From Desulfobacteraceae bacterium (lineage in GTDB: Bacteria > Desulfobacterota > Desulfobulbia > Desulfobulbales > Desulfobulbaceae), in assembly GCA_022837185.1 (NCBI GenBank), contig JALHJD010000176.1, positions 1 to 6,428 of the forward strand: DNA of 6,428 bases. The letters run 5' to 3'. The notes beneath the pieces are model-generated. The model made no database searches. It worked only from the letters and a program-made list of their open reading frames with translations, and was not told the DNA's origin. Made by a program: the position numbers and the translations under genes. Each line of letters begins with the position of its first letter. Position 1 is the first letter of the stretch. Positions 6,319 through 6,428 of the stretch are shown in pieces.

Positions 6319-6428
6319 GTGCGCAAGAGTTTTTTCATAACGGCCTTCCTGATTGCCGCGGCGCTGGGATCACTGCTTTTCCTGGCATTTAACCAGTTTC
6401 AGCTGTACGGCCGCCACGAGGAGATCAT
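6319..6428 (+). CDS. N-terminus of a membrane protein, possibly a sensor histidine kinase (cut by the window)
   Basis: GTG at 6319, six bases after GGGAG (6308-6312), opens a frame that runs off the window with 36 residues visible. It starts MRKSFFITA, continues as one hydrophobic helix (about residues 5-24) and then turns polar (NQFQLYGRHEEI). A single N-terminal helix followed by a charged, probably periplasmic segment is typical of membrane sensor kinases and chemoreceptors. The style reminds me of kinases from Desulfobacterota, but no catalytic domain is visible. The gene is on the same strand as the redox operon and 141 bases after it, with a hairpin between. If it is a kinase, its partner would plausibly be an activator of the -24/-12 promoter at 3242-3257. 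That is an inference. Confidence 0.55.
   Translation, partial: MRKSFFITAFLIAAALGSLLFLAFNQFQLYGRHEEI

Noticed and set aside
6275..6340. 21-residue frame from GTG at 6275 preceded by GGGAGG
   Set aside because: Good start signal, but the product (VKSGLQGSK...) has no features and overlaps the start of the next gene in another frame; at most a leader peptide.

Overview
The window looks like chromosomal DNA from a sulfate-reducing or related anaerobic member of the Desulfobacterota. This is inferred from gene content only. The clearest sign is a periplasmic multiheme cytochrome c gene followed by a Tat-exported four-cluster iron-sulfur protein that closely resembles HmcB of Desulfovibrio as I recall it, and then by an NrfD/HmcC-type quinone-interacting membrane protein. 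All genes I support are on the + strand.

Layout. Positions 2-214 hold the 3' end of a small membrane protein gene, followed by a 101-residue two-helix membrane protein (273-578). I recognise neither family. This unit ends at a strong 14-bp-stem hairpin (603-635). A 369-base gap leads to ftsH (948-2750), a complete membrane-bound AAA+ zinc protease. After ftsH comes a 651-base non-coding region that is AT-rich in its second half. It holds a cluster of repeated half-sites (2882-2929), a dyad (3111-3130), an IHF-like site (3149-3161), a good -24/-12 (sigma-54-type) promoter (3242-3257), and a leader with a perfect palindrome and a small hairpin. Next is the redox operon: pentaheme cytochrome c (3402-3929), HmcB-like ferredoxin protein (3979-4902) and HmcC-like NrfD protein (4918-6177). 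A 12-bp-stem hairpin (6196-6233) separates it from the start of a further gene (6319 to the window end), whose N-terminus is one membrane helix, as in sensor kinases.

How the genes may work together. The three redox proteins form the expected chain of a transmembrane electron-transfer complex: a periplasmic multiheme cytochrome c, a periplasm-facing membrane-anchored protein with four [4Fe-4S] clusters, and a ten-helix membrane subunit that exchanges electrons with menaquinone. This is the core of the Hmc/Nhc/Ohc family, but with an unusually small five-heme cytochrome and no HmcD, HmcE or HmcF gene directly behind it. The upstream DNA suggests that the operon is switched on by sigma-54 RNA polymerase with an enhancer-binding activator. 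The partial gene downstream could be the matching sensor, but too little is visible to show that. The most notable part of the window is this compact complex together with its regulatory region.
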